Numbered from the stretch's first letter, positions 50,862 through 60,452 are shown. The stretch is DNA of 64,000 bases from Falsochrobactrum ovis (GCF_003259955.1 NZ_QLMK01000002.1:124001-188000); one strand, 5' to 3'. Notes: generated by a model not told the origin, from the sequence alone. Numbers and translations: made by a program.

Positions 50862-52430
50862 ATGGTTAGTGCATTGAAGTCGGGTTTTGCTCGCGCGTTA
50901 CTTGCCACCGTAGCTCTTGGGGCAATATATTATTCCGACACATTAAGCTTCGATATTTCAGCTGCGGCGCAGACAAATTTAGCGCATCCACAGGGTCCCG
51001 CATCTGTGGCAGATTTGGCAGAAAGCTTGCTTGATACGGTCGTCAATATTTCCACGTCCCAGACGATTAAAGAAGAAGAGGACGACGAAGGGCCGGTACA
51101 AGTGCCACAGGTGCCGGAAGGATCGCCGTTTCAGGAATTCTTTGAAGAGTTTTATAATGAAGACGGCAGCGCCTCGGGAGAATCCCGCAAGGTTCAATCG
51201 CTTGGCTCTGGTTTTGTCATTGATGCAGCAAGCGGAATTATCGTTACCAATAATCACGTAATCAGTGATGCTGACGAGATTGAGGTTAATTTTGTTGATG
51301 GCTCAAAGCTAAAAGCGACCCTCATTGGTAAGGATATTAAAACCGATCTTGCGTTGCTTAAAGTCGATCCGAAGGGACACCCGCTCAAGCAGGTTGAATT
51401 TGGCGATTCGGAAAAAGCCCGTATCGGGGACTGGGTACTTGCTATTGGTAATCCGTTTGGACTTGGCGGTACGGTGACAGCGGGGATTATTTCTGCACGT
51501 AAGCGCGACATTAATTCCGGGCCTTATGATGATTTCATTCAGACCGATGCTGCAATAAACCGCGGCAATTCTGGTGGTCCGCTCTTTGATATGGACGGAA
51601 AAGTAATCGGTATTAATACGGCGATCTACTCGCCTTCGGGCGGGTCTATTGGGATTGGCTTTGCAATTCCTGCCGAAATGGCTGTGAGCGTTATTGAACA
51701 GCTTAAGGAGTTTGGTGAGGTTCGCCGCGGATGGCTCGGCGTGCGCATTCAGCCCGTTACTGAAGATATGGCACAGGCATTCGATCTTAAAGAAGCAAAG
51801 GGAGCGATGATTGCGGGGCTGATTGAAAACTCCGGCGTCGATAATAATGCGCTCGAAGCTGGGGATGTCGTTATTCGCTTCGATGGAAAGGCGATTGATA
51901 AAGCTCGGGATTTGCCGCGTTTGGTTGCTGAAAGCCCCGTAGGAGCCGAGATAGAAATCACTGTTATCCGTAAAGGGGTGGAGAAAACAGTCAAAGTTAC
52001 GCTTGGTCGTCTTGTGGATGATGAAAGTAACGCAACTGCGACGGATGAGCATTCTGTTCCTGAATTTGATGAAGGTGATGAAGATCAGGAGCAAAATTCA
52101 GCACCCGATACCGAACAAAATGTTCAGGGCACCGAAACCTTGCTCGGAATGCGTATGGCAGCGGTGGATGATGATCTTCGCGCAGAATTTGGCATAGCCG
52201 ACGATGTTGAAGGCGTTGCAGTGGTTTATGTATTGCCGGGTTCTCCTGCCGACGAAAAGCGGATCGAAAGCGGCGATGTGATAGTCGATATCGATCAGAC
52301 AATCGTTAAGTCATCAGAAGATGTAAAAAAGCGGATTGATGCACTTCGTCGTGAAGGCAGAAAAAATGCACTGCTTATGCTGGCATCTCGCTCTGGAGAA
52401 CTGCGCTTCGTAACCATACGAATTGATTGA
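50862..52430 (+). CDS. degP: Do-type periplasmic serine protease (DegP/HtrA)
   Basis: 522 aa from ATG 50862, with a GGAGCGGA ribosome site. An N-terminal signal/anchor (about 8-25) precedes a trypsin-like domain with the triad His132 (TNNHVIS), Asp162 (TDLALLKV) and Ser237 (RGNSGGP). Two PDZ domains follow (about 305-390 and 430-515), joined by an unusually acidic linker (DEGDEDQEQN). It degrades misfolded envelope proteins. Clustering after hflKC is common in Rhizobiales. A strong terminator follows. Confidence 0.96.
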   Translation: MVSALKSGFARALLATVALGAIYYSDTLSFDISAAAQTNLAHPQGPASVADLAESLLDTVVNISTSQTIKEEEDDEGPVQVPQVPEGSPFQEFFEEFYNEDGSASGESRKVQSLGSGFVIDAASGIIVTNNHVISDADEIEVNFVDGSKLKATLIGKDIKTDLALLKVDPKGHPLKQVEFGDSEKARIGDWVLAIGNPFGLGGTVTAGIISARKRDINSGPYDDFIQTDAAINRGNSGGPLFDMDGKVIGINTAIYSPSGGSIGIGFAIPAEMAVSVIEQLKEFGEVRRGWLGVRIQPVTEDMAQAFDLKEAKGAMIAGLIENSGVDNNALEAGDVVIRFDGKAIDKARDLPRLVAESPVGAEIEITVIRKGVEKTVKVTLGRLVDDESNATATDEHSVPEFDEGDEDQEQNSAPDTEQNVQGTETLLGMRMAAVDDDLRAEFGIADDVEGVAVVYVLPGSPADEKRIESGDVIVDIDQTIVKSSEDVKKRIDALRREGRKNALLMLASRSGELRFVTIRID

Positions 52431-52434
52431 AAAT

Positions 52435-52468
52435 AATCACAGGGAATCGCAATATTCCCTGTGATTTT
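52435..52468 (+). terminator. Rho-independent terminator after degP
   Basis: AATCACAGGGAAT (52435-52447) pairs perfectly with ATTCCCTGTGATT (52454-52466) over 13 bp with a 6-base loop. A short T/A tail follows. It may also serve the convergent serB. Confidence 0.92.
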
Positions 52469-52513
52469 AAATGTTTGCTGGATTTCGTTGCTAAATTGAT
52501 TCAGTGAAATAGA

Positions 52514-53413
52514 TCATTCGACAAAATCGGCTTTGCGATAGCCCTGAATATAGAGAAGAGCTGTCAGATCTCCATGATCAATCCGCACTTTTGCTTGCGC
52601 TGCCACAGCTGGCTTGGCATGCAAGGCCACACCGGTTCCCGCTAGCTGGATCATGCCAAGATCATTTGCTCCATCCCCAACCGCAATGGCATCATTTGGG
52701 GTCAGTCCGAGCCGCTCTGAAATTTCTAGCAGTTTTTCGACTTTGGCTTCGCGACCCAAAATTGGTTCGGCGACGGTACCCGTTAGGTTAACGCCATCAT
52801 CGTGCAATATATTCGCACTATTTTCTTGAAAGCCGATCATTTCAGCGATGCGTTGGGTGAAGGAGGTGAAGCCGCCGGAAACAAGTGCTGTATAGGCGCC
52901 ATGTTTGCGCATGGTACGCACCAGTTCGACACCGCCGGGCATGAGTGAAATTCTTGTGGAAATAACTTTATCAATCACGCCAAGCGGCAAGCCTTTCAGC
53001 AGTGCTACACGCTCACGCAGTGCGGGTTCAAAAGCAATTTCACCGTTCATGGCCCGTGCAGTGATCAGTGATACTTGTTCGCGCAGTCCTGCTTCTTCGG
53101 CTAATTCGTCGATGCACTCTTGCTGGATCATGGTTGAATCCATGTCGGCGATGAGAATCTTCTTGCGTCTTGTGTCTTGCGGCTGCACGACAACGTCAAT
53201 CGGTTCTCCATCAAGCATTTGTTTCAGTGAGGATAGAGCTTCTTCTTCAGAAATGCCTGTGGGAAGGGGAATATCGCAGGCAATCCCGTCTGCCAGCCAG
53301 TAAAGTCCGGTTGCATTCACCAAGGCAGAGGCTTTAATCCCTAAAGATGGTATCAAGGCGGATTTGGCGGGATTGGCGATGAGAGTGGCAATGAGCGAAA
53401 CGGATTGCGACAT
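52514..53413 (-). CDS. serB: Phosphoserine phosphatase SerB
   Basis: 299 aa from ATG 53413. HAD-type phosphatase making the last step of serine synthesis. The phospho-acceptor motif is IADMDSTMIQQE, followed by SGGFTSFTQRIAE (motif II) and AVGDGANDLGMIQLAG (motifs III/IV). An N-terminal ACT-like region of about 90 residues precedes the HAD core. It diverges from miaA with only 17 bases between the two starts, so the promoters must overlap the genes. Confidence 0.95.
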   Translation of the reverse strand: MSQSVSLIATLIANPAKSALIPSLGIKASALVNATGLYWLADGIACDIPLPTGISEEEALSSLKQMLDGEPIDVVVQPQDTRRKKILIADMDSTMIQQECIDELAEEAGLREQVSLITARAMNGEIAFEPALRERVALLKGLPLGVIDKVISTRISLMPGGVELVRTMRKHGAYTALVSGGFTSFTQRIAEMIGFQENSANILHDDGVNLTGTVAEPILGREAKVEKLLEISERLGLTPNDAIAVGDGANDLGMIQLAGTGVALHAKPAVAAQAKVRIDHGDLTALLYIQGYRKADFVE

Positions 53414-53430
53414 GAGGAACAGTTCCTGCA

Positions 53431-54342
53431 ATGAGTGAGCGAGCAATAAAGGATGCGATCCTGATAGCTGGCCCGACCGCTAGCGGCAAGTCGGCACTTG
53501 CACTTCGTTTGGCAAAGACGAGCGGAGGTTTTGTTGTCAACGCGGATTCAATGCAGGTTTATGATGTGTTGAATCTTTTGACTGCTCGGCCTTCTGACGA
53601 TGATTTGCGGAGTGCTGAACATTATCTCTACGGGCATGTTTCGCCATCTGTCTCCTATTCAACTGGGCGCTGGGCGCAAGATGTCGAGGCTCTGCTGAGA
53701 CGGCCAGAACTTGTTGGACGTGTTCCGGTCTTTGTGGGTGGAACTGGTCTTTATTTTCGCGCCTTGTTGGGCGGGTTGTCACAAATGCCAGCAGTCACGG
53801 CCGGGGTGAGGCAATATTGGCGTAACCGCATGGATCAAGAAGGTGCGCAGGCACTTTTTGCTGTTCTTAGTGAGCGGGATCCAGCCATGGCAGAAACTTT
53901 GCGCCCGACTGATAGTCAACGCATTGTTCGGGCGCTTGAAGTGGTGGATTGCACCGGAAAGTCACTGCTGGATTGGCAACAGGAAAAGGGCAGGCCCATT
54001 ATTGATGCCACTAGTGCGCGCAAGATCATATTGCTGCCAGATCGTGCTTGGCTTGGAAAGCGCATTGCCCAGCGTTTCGAGTTGATGTGGGAAAATGGTG
54101 CACTTGATGAAGTGCGTAATTTATTGGCTCTCAAGCTTGATGCTTCTCTGCCTGCTATGAAAGCCATTGGCGTGCGTGAGATTACAGATTATTTTTCAGG
54201 CCGTCTCTCAAAGGATCAGGCAATAGAACTTTCCGTTATCGCAACAAGACAATATGCAAAACGTCAATCAACGTGGTTTCGCAATCAATTGGATGATAGT
54301 TGGAAAACTTATGCCTCTGGAGCCGATGTGCACGGGGTTTAA
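53431..54342 (+). CDS. miaA: tRNA dimethylallyltransferase MiaA
   Basis: 303 aa. It adds the isopentenyl group to A37 of tRNAs that read UNN codons. The P-loop [21 protein letters not shown], the [13 protein letters not shown] segment and the C-terminal [11 protein letters not shown] are diagnostic. Divergent from serB. MiaA-modified tRNAs include those for Leu and Phe; the leader-peptide attenuator downstream is a neighbour whose translation could respond to this modification, which is only a suggestion. Confidence 0.96.
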   Translation: MSERAIKDAILIAGPTASGKSALALRLAKTSGGFVVNADSMQVYDVLNLLTARPSDDDLRSAEHYLYGHVSPSVSYSTGRWAQDVEALLRRPELVGRVPVFVGGTGLYFRALLGGLSQMPAVTAGVRQYWRNRMDQEGAQALFAVLSERDPAMAETLRPTDSQRIVRALEVVDCTGKSLLDWQQEKGRPIIDATSARKIILLPDRAWLGKRIAQRFELMWENGALDEVRNLLALKLDASLPAMKAIGVREITDYFSGRLSKDQAIELSVIATRQYAKRQSTWFRNQLDDSWKTYASGADVHGV

Positions 54343-54453
54343 CAGGATTTAGTGCAATAAAGTTATACAAAAGTCGGTCTGCGTTTAAGAAAATAACGTT
54401 TTAGCCGCATTTATGCGTTGACGATAAGGTTTAGTGTGATTAGTCTGCCGACC

Positions 54454-54510
54454 ATGAACAGAACAGCTCTTATTCTTGTGGTACGTACGCGCATGGGCAG
54501 GATGGTGTAA
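54454..54510 (+). CDS. ilv leader peptide
   Basis: 18-codon frame reading MNRTALILVVRTRMGRMV. It contains Leu-Ile-Leu-Val-Val in a row, the residues whose supply the downstream enzyme controls. Its stop lies inside a hairpin loop just before a terminator and ilvB. This is the classic layout of ribosome-mediated attenuation. No strong ribosome site is visible, but the codon content and position make it convincing. Confidence 0.85.
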   Translation: MNRTALILVVRTRMGRMV

Positions 54511-54565
54511 CCATCCGGCGAAAGCTCCCATGCGCGAAAGACAGGCTCCCTCGGGGGCCTTTTTT
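54488..54565 (+). promoter_or_regulatory. ilvBH transcription attenuator
   Basis: Three stems follow the control codons. CGCGCATGGG (54488-54497) pairs perfectly with CCCATGCGCG (54527-54536). Inside it GGATGG (54500-54505) pairs with CCATCC (54511-54516) around the leader stop. Then AGGCTCCC (54543-54550) pairs with GGGGGCCT (54553-54560, one G-U), ending in a T-run to 54565: a terminator 52 bases before ilvB. A ribosome stalled at the Leu/Ile/Val codons would cover or disturb the 5' arm of the large stem. Which alternative pairing acts as antiterminator is not clear. Confidence 0.85.
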
Positions 54566-54616
54566 GTTATCATAGCTAGCGACATTGAATAGAAAAGCAG
54601 ACGGGAAATAACGAAG

Positions 54617-56422
54617 ATGACGGCAGCAAAAAGCGAAGTGGGCAAGATGTCCGCGGGGCAACGCGAGATGACTGGCGCGGAAATGGTGGTTCAAGCCATG
54701 ATTGATCATGGTGTGGAGCATATTTTTGGCTATCCGGGTGGAGCAGTGCTGCCGATCTATGACGAGCTTTTCCAGCAGGATAAGGTTGAGCATATTCTGG
54801 TTCGCCATGAACAGGGCGCAGGTCATGCCGCGGAAGGTTATGCGCGCTCAACTGGAAAAGTTGGCGTTATGCTGGTTACGTCTGGACCGGGCGCAACCAA
54901 TGCAGTGACACCGTTACAAGACGCATTGATGGACTCGATTCCTCTTGTCTGCATATCGGGTCAGGTGCCAACCACATTGATCGGCTCAGATGGTTTTCAG
55001 GAAGCTGACACTGTCGGGATCACGCGTCCGTGTACCAAGCACAATTGGTTGGTGCGGAACATTGACGATCTTTCGCGCATTTTGCACGAGGCATTTCATA
55101 TTGCATCGACTGGTCGGCCTGGCCCAGTTTTGGTTGATATCCCTAAGGATATTCAGTTTGCGACCGGTATCTATACGCCGCCGCAAACCTCGCCGCGCAC
55201 CAGCTATCGTCCGACGCTTGAAGGTGATAAAAGCGCAATTTCCGAAGCGGTTAAACTTCTGCTGTCCGCCAAAAAGCCTGTGATTTATACGGGCGGTGGC
55301 GTTATCAATTCGGGGCCTGCTGCCACCAAATTGTTGCGGGATCTGGTTGAAATCAGTGATTTTCCAATTACCTCAACCTTGATGGGATTGGGTGCTTATC
55401 CTGCGTCGGGTAAAAATTGGCTGGGTATGCTTGGCATGCACGGTACTTACGAAGCCAATATGACTATGCATGATTGTGATGTCATGTTGTGCATCGGTGC
55501 GCGTTTTGACGACCGCATCACTGGACGTCTGGATGCGTTTTCGCCTTATTCTCGCAAAATCCACATTGATATTGATCCGTCTTCGATCAACAAAAACGTC
55601 TGTGTTGATGTTCCGATTGTCGGAGATGTCGCTCATGTTTTGGAAGATTTGGTTCGTCAGTTCCGTGCTGCTGAAAAGAAGCCGGAAAAGGCTGCAATCA
55701 AAGCATGGTGGGAACAGATCAATCGCTGGCGGGCACGCAAATCTTTGTCATATAAGCCCAATAAAGATGTGATCATGCCGCAATATGCCTTGGAGAGGCT
55801 CAATGCGCTGACGAAGGGGCGTGATACCTATTTCACAACGGAAGTGGGCCAACATCAGATGTGGGCGGCACAGTTTTTAGAGTTCGAAGCGCCGAACCGT
55901 TGGATGACTTCCGGCGGGCTGGGAACGATGGGCTATGGTTTGCCAGCAGCTCTTGGCGTTCAAATAGCGCATCCGGAAGCGCTGGTTATTGATATTGCGG
56001 GTGACGCATCGATCCAGATGTGTATTCAGGAAATGTCGGCTGCCATTCAGTATAATGCCCCCATCAAGATATTCATCTTGAACAATCAATATATGGGAAT
56101 GGTTCGTCAGTGGCAGCAATTGCTGCATGGCAATCGTTTGTCGCATTCTTACACGGAAGCAATGCCGGATTTCGTCAAGCTTGCAGAAGCCTATGGCGCG
56201 CATGGTATTCGCTGTGACAAGCCCGCAGATCTTGATGATGCTATCATGGAAATGATTGAGGTGGATAAGCCTGTAATCTTCGATTGCCGCGTTGCCAATC
56301 TCGCCAATTGCTTCCCGATGATTCCATCCGGTAAAGCGCATAATGAAATGCTGCTGCCCGATGAAGCTTCTGATGAAGCGGTCGCAAATGCTATTGACGC
56401 CAAGGGCCGCGCGCTCGTTTGA
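54617..56422 (+). CDS. ilvB: Acetolactate synthase, catalytic subunit
   Basis: 601 aa thiamine-diphosphate enzyme, first shared step of Val/Leu/Ile synthesis. FGYPGGAVLPIYDEL, the catalytic glutamate in RHEQGAGHAAEGYAR, the FAD/central domain with PVIYTGGGVIN, and the ThDP motif GDASIQMCIQEM ending in NN (ILNNQYMGMVRQW) are present. ATG 54617 has a weak site; ATG 54647 is an alternative. It is controlled by the attenuator upstream and is followed 14 bases later by ilvH. Confidence 0.96.
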   Translation: MTAAKSEVGKMSAGQREMTGAEMVVQAMIDHGVEHIFGYPGGAVLPIYDELFQQDKVEHILVRHEQGAGHAAEGYARSTGKVGVMLVTSGPGATNAVTPLQDALMDSIPLVCISGQVPTTLIGSDGFQEADTVGITRPCTKHNWLVRNIDDLSRILHEAFHIASTGRPGPVLVDIPKDIQFATGIYTPPQTSPRTSYRPTLEGDKSAISEAVKLLLSAKKPVIYTGGGVINSGPAATKLLRDLVEISDFPITSTLMGLGAYPASGKNWLGMLGMHGTYEANMTMHDCDVMLCIGARFDDRITGRLDAFSPYSRKIHIDIDPSSINKNVCVDVPIVGDVAHVLEDLVRQFRAAEKKPEKAAIKAWWEQINRWRARKSLSYKPNKDVIMPQYALERLNALTKGRDTYFTTEVGQHQMWAAQFLEFEAPNRWMTSGGLGTMGYGLPAALGVQIAHPEALVIDIAGDASIQMCIQEMSAAIQYNAPIKIFILNNQYMGMVRQWQQLLHGNRLSHSYTEAMPDFVKLAEAYGAHGIRCDKPADLDDAIMEMIEVDKPVIFDCRVANLANCFPMIPSGKAHNEMLLPDEASDEAVANAIDAKGRALV

Positions 56423-56436
56423 TCCGGAGAAATACA

Positions 56437-57009
56437 ATGAACGCACAAAATCTAGCATCCGGCTCGGCCTATTTCATCGCCGCCGACACCCAAACTCCGG
56501 AAACGCACACACTATCAGTTGTGGTTGACAATGAGCCTGGTGTGCTCGCCAGAGTGATTGGCCTGTTTTCGGGGCGGGGATATAATATTGAAAGCCTTAC
56601 CGTTTCTGAAACCGAGCATGAGCGGCATTTGTCACGCATTACGATTGTAACGCGGGGAACGCCAACCGTGTTGGATCAAATCCGACATCAGCTTGAGCGG
56701 ATTGTTCCGGTGCATCGGGTTGTGGATATGACGCATCGAGCCATTGAGCTTGGGCATGAGCGTCCTATCGAACGGGAGCTTGCATTGATAAAAGTTGCGG
56801 GCAAGGGCGAGGCACGCGCCGAAACTCTTCGTCTTGCCGATGCTTTCAATGCGAAGATCGTTGATGCGACCACTGAGCATTTCATCATCGAATTCACCGG
56901 TAAGACAGTAAAAATCGATCAGTTCATCAATCTGATGAAGCCTCTTGGCTTGGTCGAGGTCTGCCGAACCGGCGTCGCAGCTATGAACCGCGGACCGCAA
57001 GGACTTTAA
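56437..57009 (+). CDS. ilvH: Acetolactate synthase, regulatory subunit
   Basis: 190 aa from ATG 56437, with a CCGGAGAAA site. An N-terminal ACT domain (LSVVVDNEPGVLARVIGLFSGRGYNIESLTVSETE) binds valine for feedback control, and a C-terminal domain ending near GLVEVCRTGVAAMNRG follows. It activates the IlvB subunit and confers valine sensitivity. Confidence 0.96.
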   Translation: MNAQNLASGSAYFIAADTQTPETHTLSVVVDNEPGVLARVIGLFSGRGYNIESLTVSETEHERHLSRITIVTRGTPTVLDQIRHQLERIVPVHRVVDMTHRAIELGHERPIERELALIKVAGKGEARAETLRLADAFNAKIVDATTEHFIIEFTGKTVKIDQFINLMKPLGLVEVCRTGVAAMNRGPQGL

Positions 57010-57065
57010 GTTCAGGGCCGATTCAACTTGCCTGGATCGGCTTAATCATTTGGATCATATGTTGA

Positions 57066-57662
57066 ATGTCGCTGGATATTTTTGCGGCGCTGGTCGTGTT
57101 TGCTTTTGTTTCTTCAATAACACCCGGCCCGAATAATTTGATGTTGCTTGCTTCCGGAGTGAATTTCGGATTTCGACGTACAATTCCGCATATGCTGGGA
57201 ATCGGGATCGGATTTTTTTCGCTTCTGTTAGGCGTGGGCTTAGGTTTGGGTGCTTTACTCGAAACTGTGCCGGTATTTTATACTGCGCTAAAATTCGCTG
57301 GGGGCAGCTATATGCTCTATCTTGCGTGGAAAATCGCGACATCGCGCACGATTGGCGAAAGCAAAGGTGGTAAATCAAGACCCATGAGCTTTAGTGAAGC
57401 TGCCGCCTTTCAATGGGTCAATCCCAAAGCTTGGGTGATGGCGGTTACTGGTGTTGCGACTTATGCCAGCCCGGAGAATTATTTCACATCACTGTTATTG
57501 GTGAGCATTATCTATTCAATCGTGAATTTACCAAGCGTTTCAAGCTGGGCCGGGTTTGGTATGCTCATGCGGAACTGGCTATCTGATCCGAAACGCCTTA
57601 AATGGTTCAATCTTAGCATGGCTTTGTTGCTGGTTGTGAGCCTATGGCCAATGATGGCATGA
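57066..57662 (+). CDS. LysE/RhtB-family amino acid exporter
   Basis: 198 aa with about six membrane spans. SSITPGPNNLMLLASGVNFG is the family signature near the N-terminus, followed by FAGGSYMLYLAWKI and AAAFQWVNPKAWVMAV. The substrate could be an amino acid such as homoserine, threonine or lysine; family members are not separable by sequence alone. It follows ilvBH by 56 bases and may be read through from it. Confidence 0.9.
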   Translation: MSLDIFAALVVFAFVSSITPGPNNLMLLASGVNFGFRRTIPHMLGIGIGFFSLLLGVGLGLGALLETVPVFYTALKFAGGSYMLYLAWKIATSRTIGESKGGKSRPMSFSEAAAFQWVNPKAWVMAVTGVATYASPENYFTSLLLVSIIYSIVNLPSVSSWAGFGMLMRNWLSDPKRLKWFNLSMALLLVVSLWPMMA

Positions 57663-57694
57663 AAGCGCATAGGCTCCACAGTTCCCTTGGCAGC

Positions 57695-58294
57695 TTATTT
57701 TAGCAGGGCATAGCCATAGGTATGGCATTGTCCCAGGCCGCACTGCACGCCGACCGAAAGAAAATTTACCACTCCGATTGCGATGACATATAGGCACAGC
57801 AAAGGGGTAAGATATCTAAGCGTCGGTGAATGTTTGGTCGGCTTTATTTTTGATTTACTGCTATTTCCCCAGGCTATCAGTTGAATAGCGAAACTAAAGA
57901 ACAAAGCGACAGCGATCAGTACCGACCAGACTGGCATATGAAGGCCGAAAATGGCGCTGCCAATATATTCATGTCCGGGCCGAGGATAAATATCTAGCAG
58001 GGTTTGGCGAACTGCAACGATAAGCAGAAATAAAGTGAAAACCATGCTTAAGCCGATATGGCGATAAGAGAAGCCGTAGCGCAATTGCAACATAATGCCA
58101 AAACAAACGCCCAATAATGCCATGCGCTGCAAAAGGCAAAGCGGACAGGGAAGCTGGCCGTCCACATATTGAAGCAGCATTGCTGCTGTTAAAATCCCAG
58201 CGATGACTGCCAGCATGCCGAGCATATAAATATGATGCAGAGTGGCGGATGTTTTAGGTGTAATAGAAAAATTTCTAAAATGAGTATCTATCAT
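57695..58294 (-). CDS. dsbB: DsbB-like disulfide-bond formation protein
   Basis: 199 aa with about five membrane spans. The redox pair CPLC is at Cys50 and Cys53 after the first span, and a second pair lies at Cys185 and Cys190 near the C-terminus. DsbB-type proteins reoxidise DsbA and pass electrons to quinone. The usual place of the second cysteine pair is the long periplasmic loop, so its C-terminal location is unusual. It overlaps the upstream DUF5993 gene by 4 bases. No dsbA is nearby. The pair looks AT-richer than its neighbours. Confidence 0.82.
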   Translation of the reverse strand: MIDTHFRNFSITPKTSATLHHIYMLGMLAVIAGILTAAMLLQYVDGQLPCPLCLLQRMALLGVCFGIMLQLRYGFSYRHIGLSMVFTLFLLIVAVRQTLLDIYPRPGHEYIGSAIFGLHMPVWSVLIAVALFFSFAIQLIAWGNSSKSKIKPTKHSPTLRYLTPLLCLYVIAIGVVNFLSVGVQCGLGQCHTYGYALLK

Positions 58295-58536
58295 AATTGT
58301 TGCCCGCTATTCTGTGTTGATACGTTGTTCATCGACGAAAGTTTCAACGAATTATCGAGTAGCTCTGTCTGGATCCAAGGCATGCGATATCCATAATCCG
58401 GACTGTGGATCTCCCAGAGAAATTCTTTAATTGCAAACATGAGGCAGAATATTATGCATAAAATAGATGCAGTTTTCTTTTCTGTCAGTAATAATAATAA
58501 TGCAATAGAAAGCAGGGCGAACGTGAAAAACATCAT
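58291..58536 (-). CDS. DUF5993-like small membrane protein
   Basis: 81 aa with two membrane spans in the first ~40 residues (FTFALLSIALLLLLTEKK, ILCIIFCLMFAIKEFLWEIHSPDYGYRMPWI). Small proteins of this kind are often encoded next to DsbB-like genes, which supports the call. ATG 58536 has a GAAAGGAGATAGG site. The tail after residue 55 is hydrophilic and has no recognised motif. Confidence 0.65.
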   Translation of the reverse strand: MMFFTFALLSIALLLLLTEKKTASILCIIFCLMFAIKEFLWEIHSPDYGYRMPWIQTELLDNSLKLSSMNNVSTQNSGQQL

Positions 58537-58747
58537 GGCCTATCTCCTTTCTATAAAAGTAAAGCACAGTCAGCATTAATTTATTGTGAATCAATATTTA
58601 TATATGATTATATTTGAACTTGAGAGTTTATCTTGCAGTAATATGATTGAATTCTGATGGGGGTTTTTTAGTTGCGGCGGGAGCGATGGTGCTATTTTGT
58701 TCTCGTCTGCTCTTGCTCTTATGGCCCGAATCCTGTCTGTACAGGAT

Positions 58748-59869
58748 ATGCAATTTTCACCGGAGCAAGATCAGGCTTTAAAAGCCGTTGGTAAATGGCT
58801 GAAGGAAGGGCGCAGTCCTATCTTCAGGTTGTTTGGCTATGCTGGCACAGGCAAGACCACGCTGGCGCGTTATTTTGCAGAACATGTTGATGGCGAAGTT
58901 CAATTCGCGGCCTTTACGGGCAAAGCGGCACAGGTTCTGCGTTCAAAAGGGGCGAGCAATGCTCGTACGCTACATTCGCTGATATACCGCCCGCGCGGTG
59001 AAGAGGCCATTGAGGACGAGGCTACGGGCAAGACATCAATCGCGCCGACGTTTTCGTTGAACCGTCAGAGCCCTGTAGCCAAGGCGGCGCTCATCGTTGT
59101 TGATGAATGTTCAATGGTAGATGAGCAGCTCGGGCGCGATTTGATGACCTTTGGTACGCCGATTCTTGTACTTGGCGATCCGGGTCAGTTACCGCCGATT
59201 TCTGGCGGCGGTTTCTTTACCGAGCACGAGCCAGATTATCTGCTGACAGAAATTCACCGGCAGGCGCGGGATAACCCGATCATTCGCATGGCTATGGATG
59301 TGCGTGAGGGTCGGGCGCTGGAATATGGCGATGAAGGTCGTGCCCGCGTAATTTCACGCAATGAGGTAACGCAGGAACTCGTACTTGCAGCGGATCAGGT
59401 TTTGGTTGGGACCAACCGTACACGTAAGCGCTATAATCAACGCTTACGGGAGCTGAAAGGTTTTAATGCGGAATATCCGCAGGCCGGCGACAAGCTTGTT
59501 TGTCTGCGTAACGATCCGGCAAAAGGTCTGTTGAATGGGTCCTTATGGAAAGTAATGACTTCTTCAAAAGAGACAGTTAAGCCGGGCGTTAATCTTTTGG
59601 TTGCGCCTGAGGATGAGGATCGGGGAGTTGCTAAGATCAAGCTGCTGAAGGCCCAGTTTGAGAATCCTGACGCGGAAATTCCGTGGCAGACGAAAAAGCG
59701 GTTTGATGATTTTGATTATGGTTATGCGCTGACCGTGCACAAGGCACAGGGTTCGCAATGGGACAATGTCGTTCTTTTTGATGAAAGCTTTGCTTTTCGC
59801 GACACGCGGGAGCGTTGGCTTTATACAGCGATTACCCGTGCGGCGGAGCAGCTCACCATTGTCCGCTAA
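58748..59869 (+). CDS. RecD-like ATP-dependent DNA helicase
   Basis: 373 aa from ATG 58748, which gives the MQFSPEQDQAL start usual for these proteins; ATG 58721 is also possible and neither has a good ribosome site. Walker A GYAGTGKTT at 30-38, Walker B VVDECSMVDE, GDPGQLPPI (motif III) and the C-terminal UvrD_C_2 block YALTVHKAQGSQWDNVV and YTAITRA are present. It is a short superfamily 1B helicase of the RecD2/Dda type without an N-terminal RecD extension. Role in repair or replication is inferred. Confidence 0.88.
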   Translation: MQFSPEQDQALKAVGKWLKEGRSPIFRLFGYAGTGKTTLARYFAEHVDGEVQFAAFTGKAAQVLRSKGASNARTLHSLIYRPRGEEAIEDEATGKTSIAPTFSLNRQSPVAKAALIVVDECSMVDEQLGRDLMTFGTPILVLGDPGQLPPISGGGFFTEHEPDYLLTEIHRQARDNPIIRMAMDVREGRALEYGDEGRARVISRNEVTQELVLAADQVLVGTNRTRKRYNQRLRELKGFNAEYPQAGDKLVCLRNDPAKGLLNGSLWKVMTSSKETVKPGVNLLVAPEDEDRGVAKIKLLKAQFENPDAEIPWQTKKRFDDFDYGYALTVHKAQGSQWDNVVLFDESFAFRDTRERWLYTAITRAAEQLTIVR

Positions 59870-60268
59870 TTACCGATCGATTGGCGTAGTTTCCAGCCAT
59901 TGCCACGCTTCTGCCTCTTCATCGATTTCGAATGTGCGAATATCGATGGTGAGGAAGGGCCGTAGCAAGGTTACACTGGTTTGCAGCCAAACTGGTCCGC
60001 CTATGATGGCGTAACGACGCAATTGTCTGAGTGATTTTTCTCGAAGTGAGACCATGCTTTGAGAAAAAGCAGAACTCCAATCTACGCCATCATAGCCTGA
60101 AAGCCGGATCAGCAGGTCGATTTCTTCGTGATCGGCATAGGCCGCATTCAAAAGGCCGTAAAGATTTTCCAACGAAGCGTCATCAAGATGGCCTTCTATT
60201 GCAAATGCAAATACATCTTCACGGTCTGTAGGAATTCGACGGACGACCGGGATATTCTCGTTACGCAT
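59870..60268 (-). CDS. SpoIIAA-like STAS-fold protein
   Basis: 132 aa from ATG 60268, chosen for a GGAGGTAAAT ribosome site. The sequence FAFAIEGHLDDASLENLYGLLNAAYADHEEIDLLIRLSGYDGVDW and RRYAIIGGPVWLQTSVTLLRPF fits the SpoIIAA-like family (PF11964). The fold resembles STAS and CRAL-TRIO domains. Function unknown. Its stop abuts that of the convergent helicase with no gap. Confidence 0.8.
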   Translation of the reverse strand: MRNENIPVVRRIPTDREDVFAFAIEGHLDDASLENLYGLLNAAYADHEEIDLLIRLSGYDGVDWSSAFSQSMVSLREKSLRQLRRYAIIGGPVWLQTSVTLLRPFLTIDIRTFEIDEEAEAWQWLETTPIDR

Positions 60269-60452
60269 ATTTACCTCCGGTTTGTGGCCGGACAAACAAA
60301 ACGCCATAGCCGCGCAATGGTTGCGCAAATAGTATGAAATGACAAAATGAGCATGCATTTTGGAATTGGATTAAAGATGAATGTGGAAAGCACTGACATT
60401 TTTAGTAATCGGGCGCTATAAAGTTATGTAAGTGATTTGGGAGTGACGCTTT

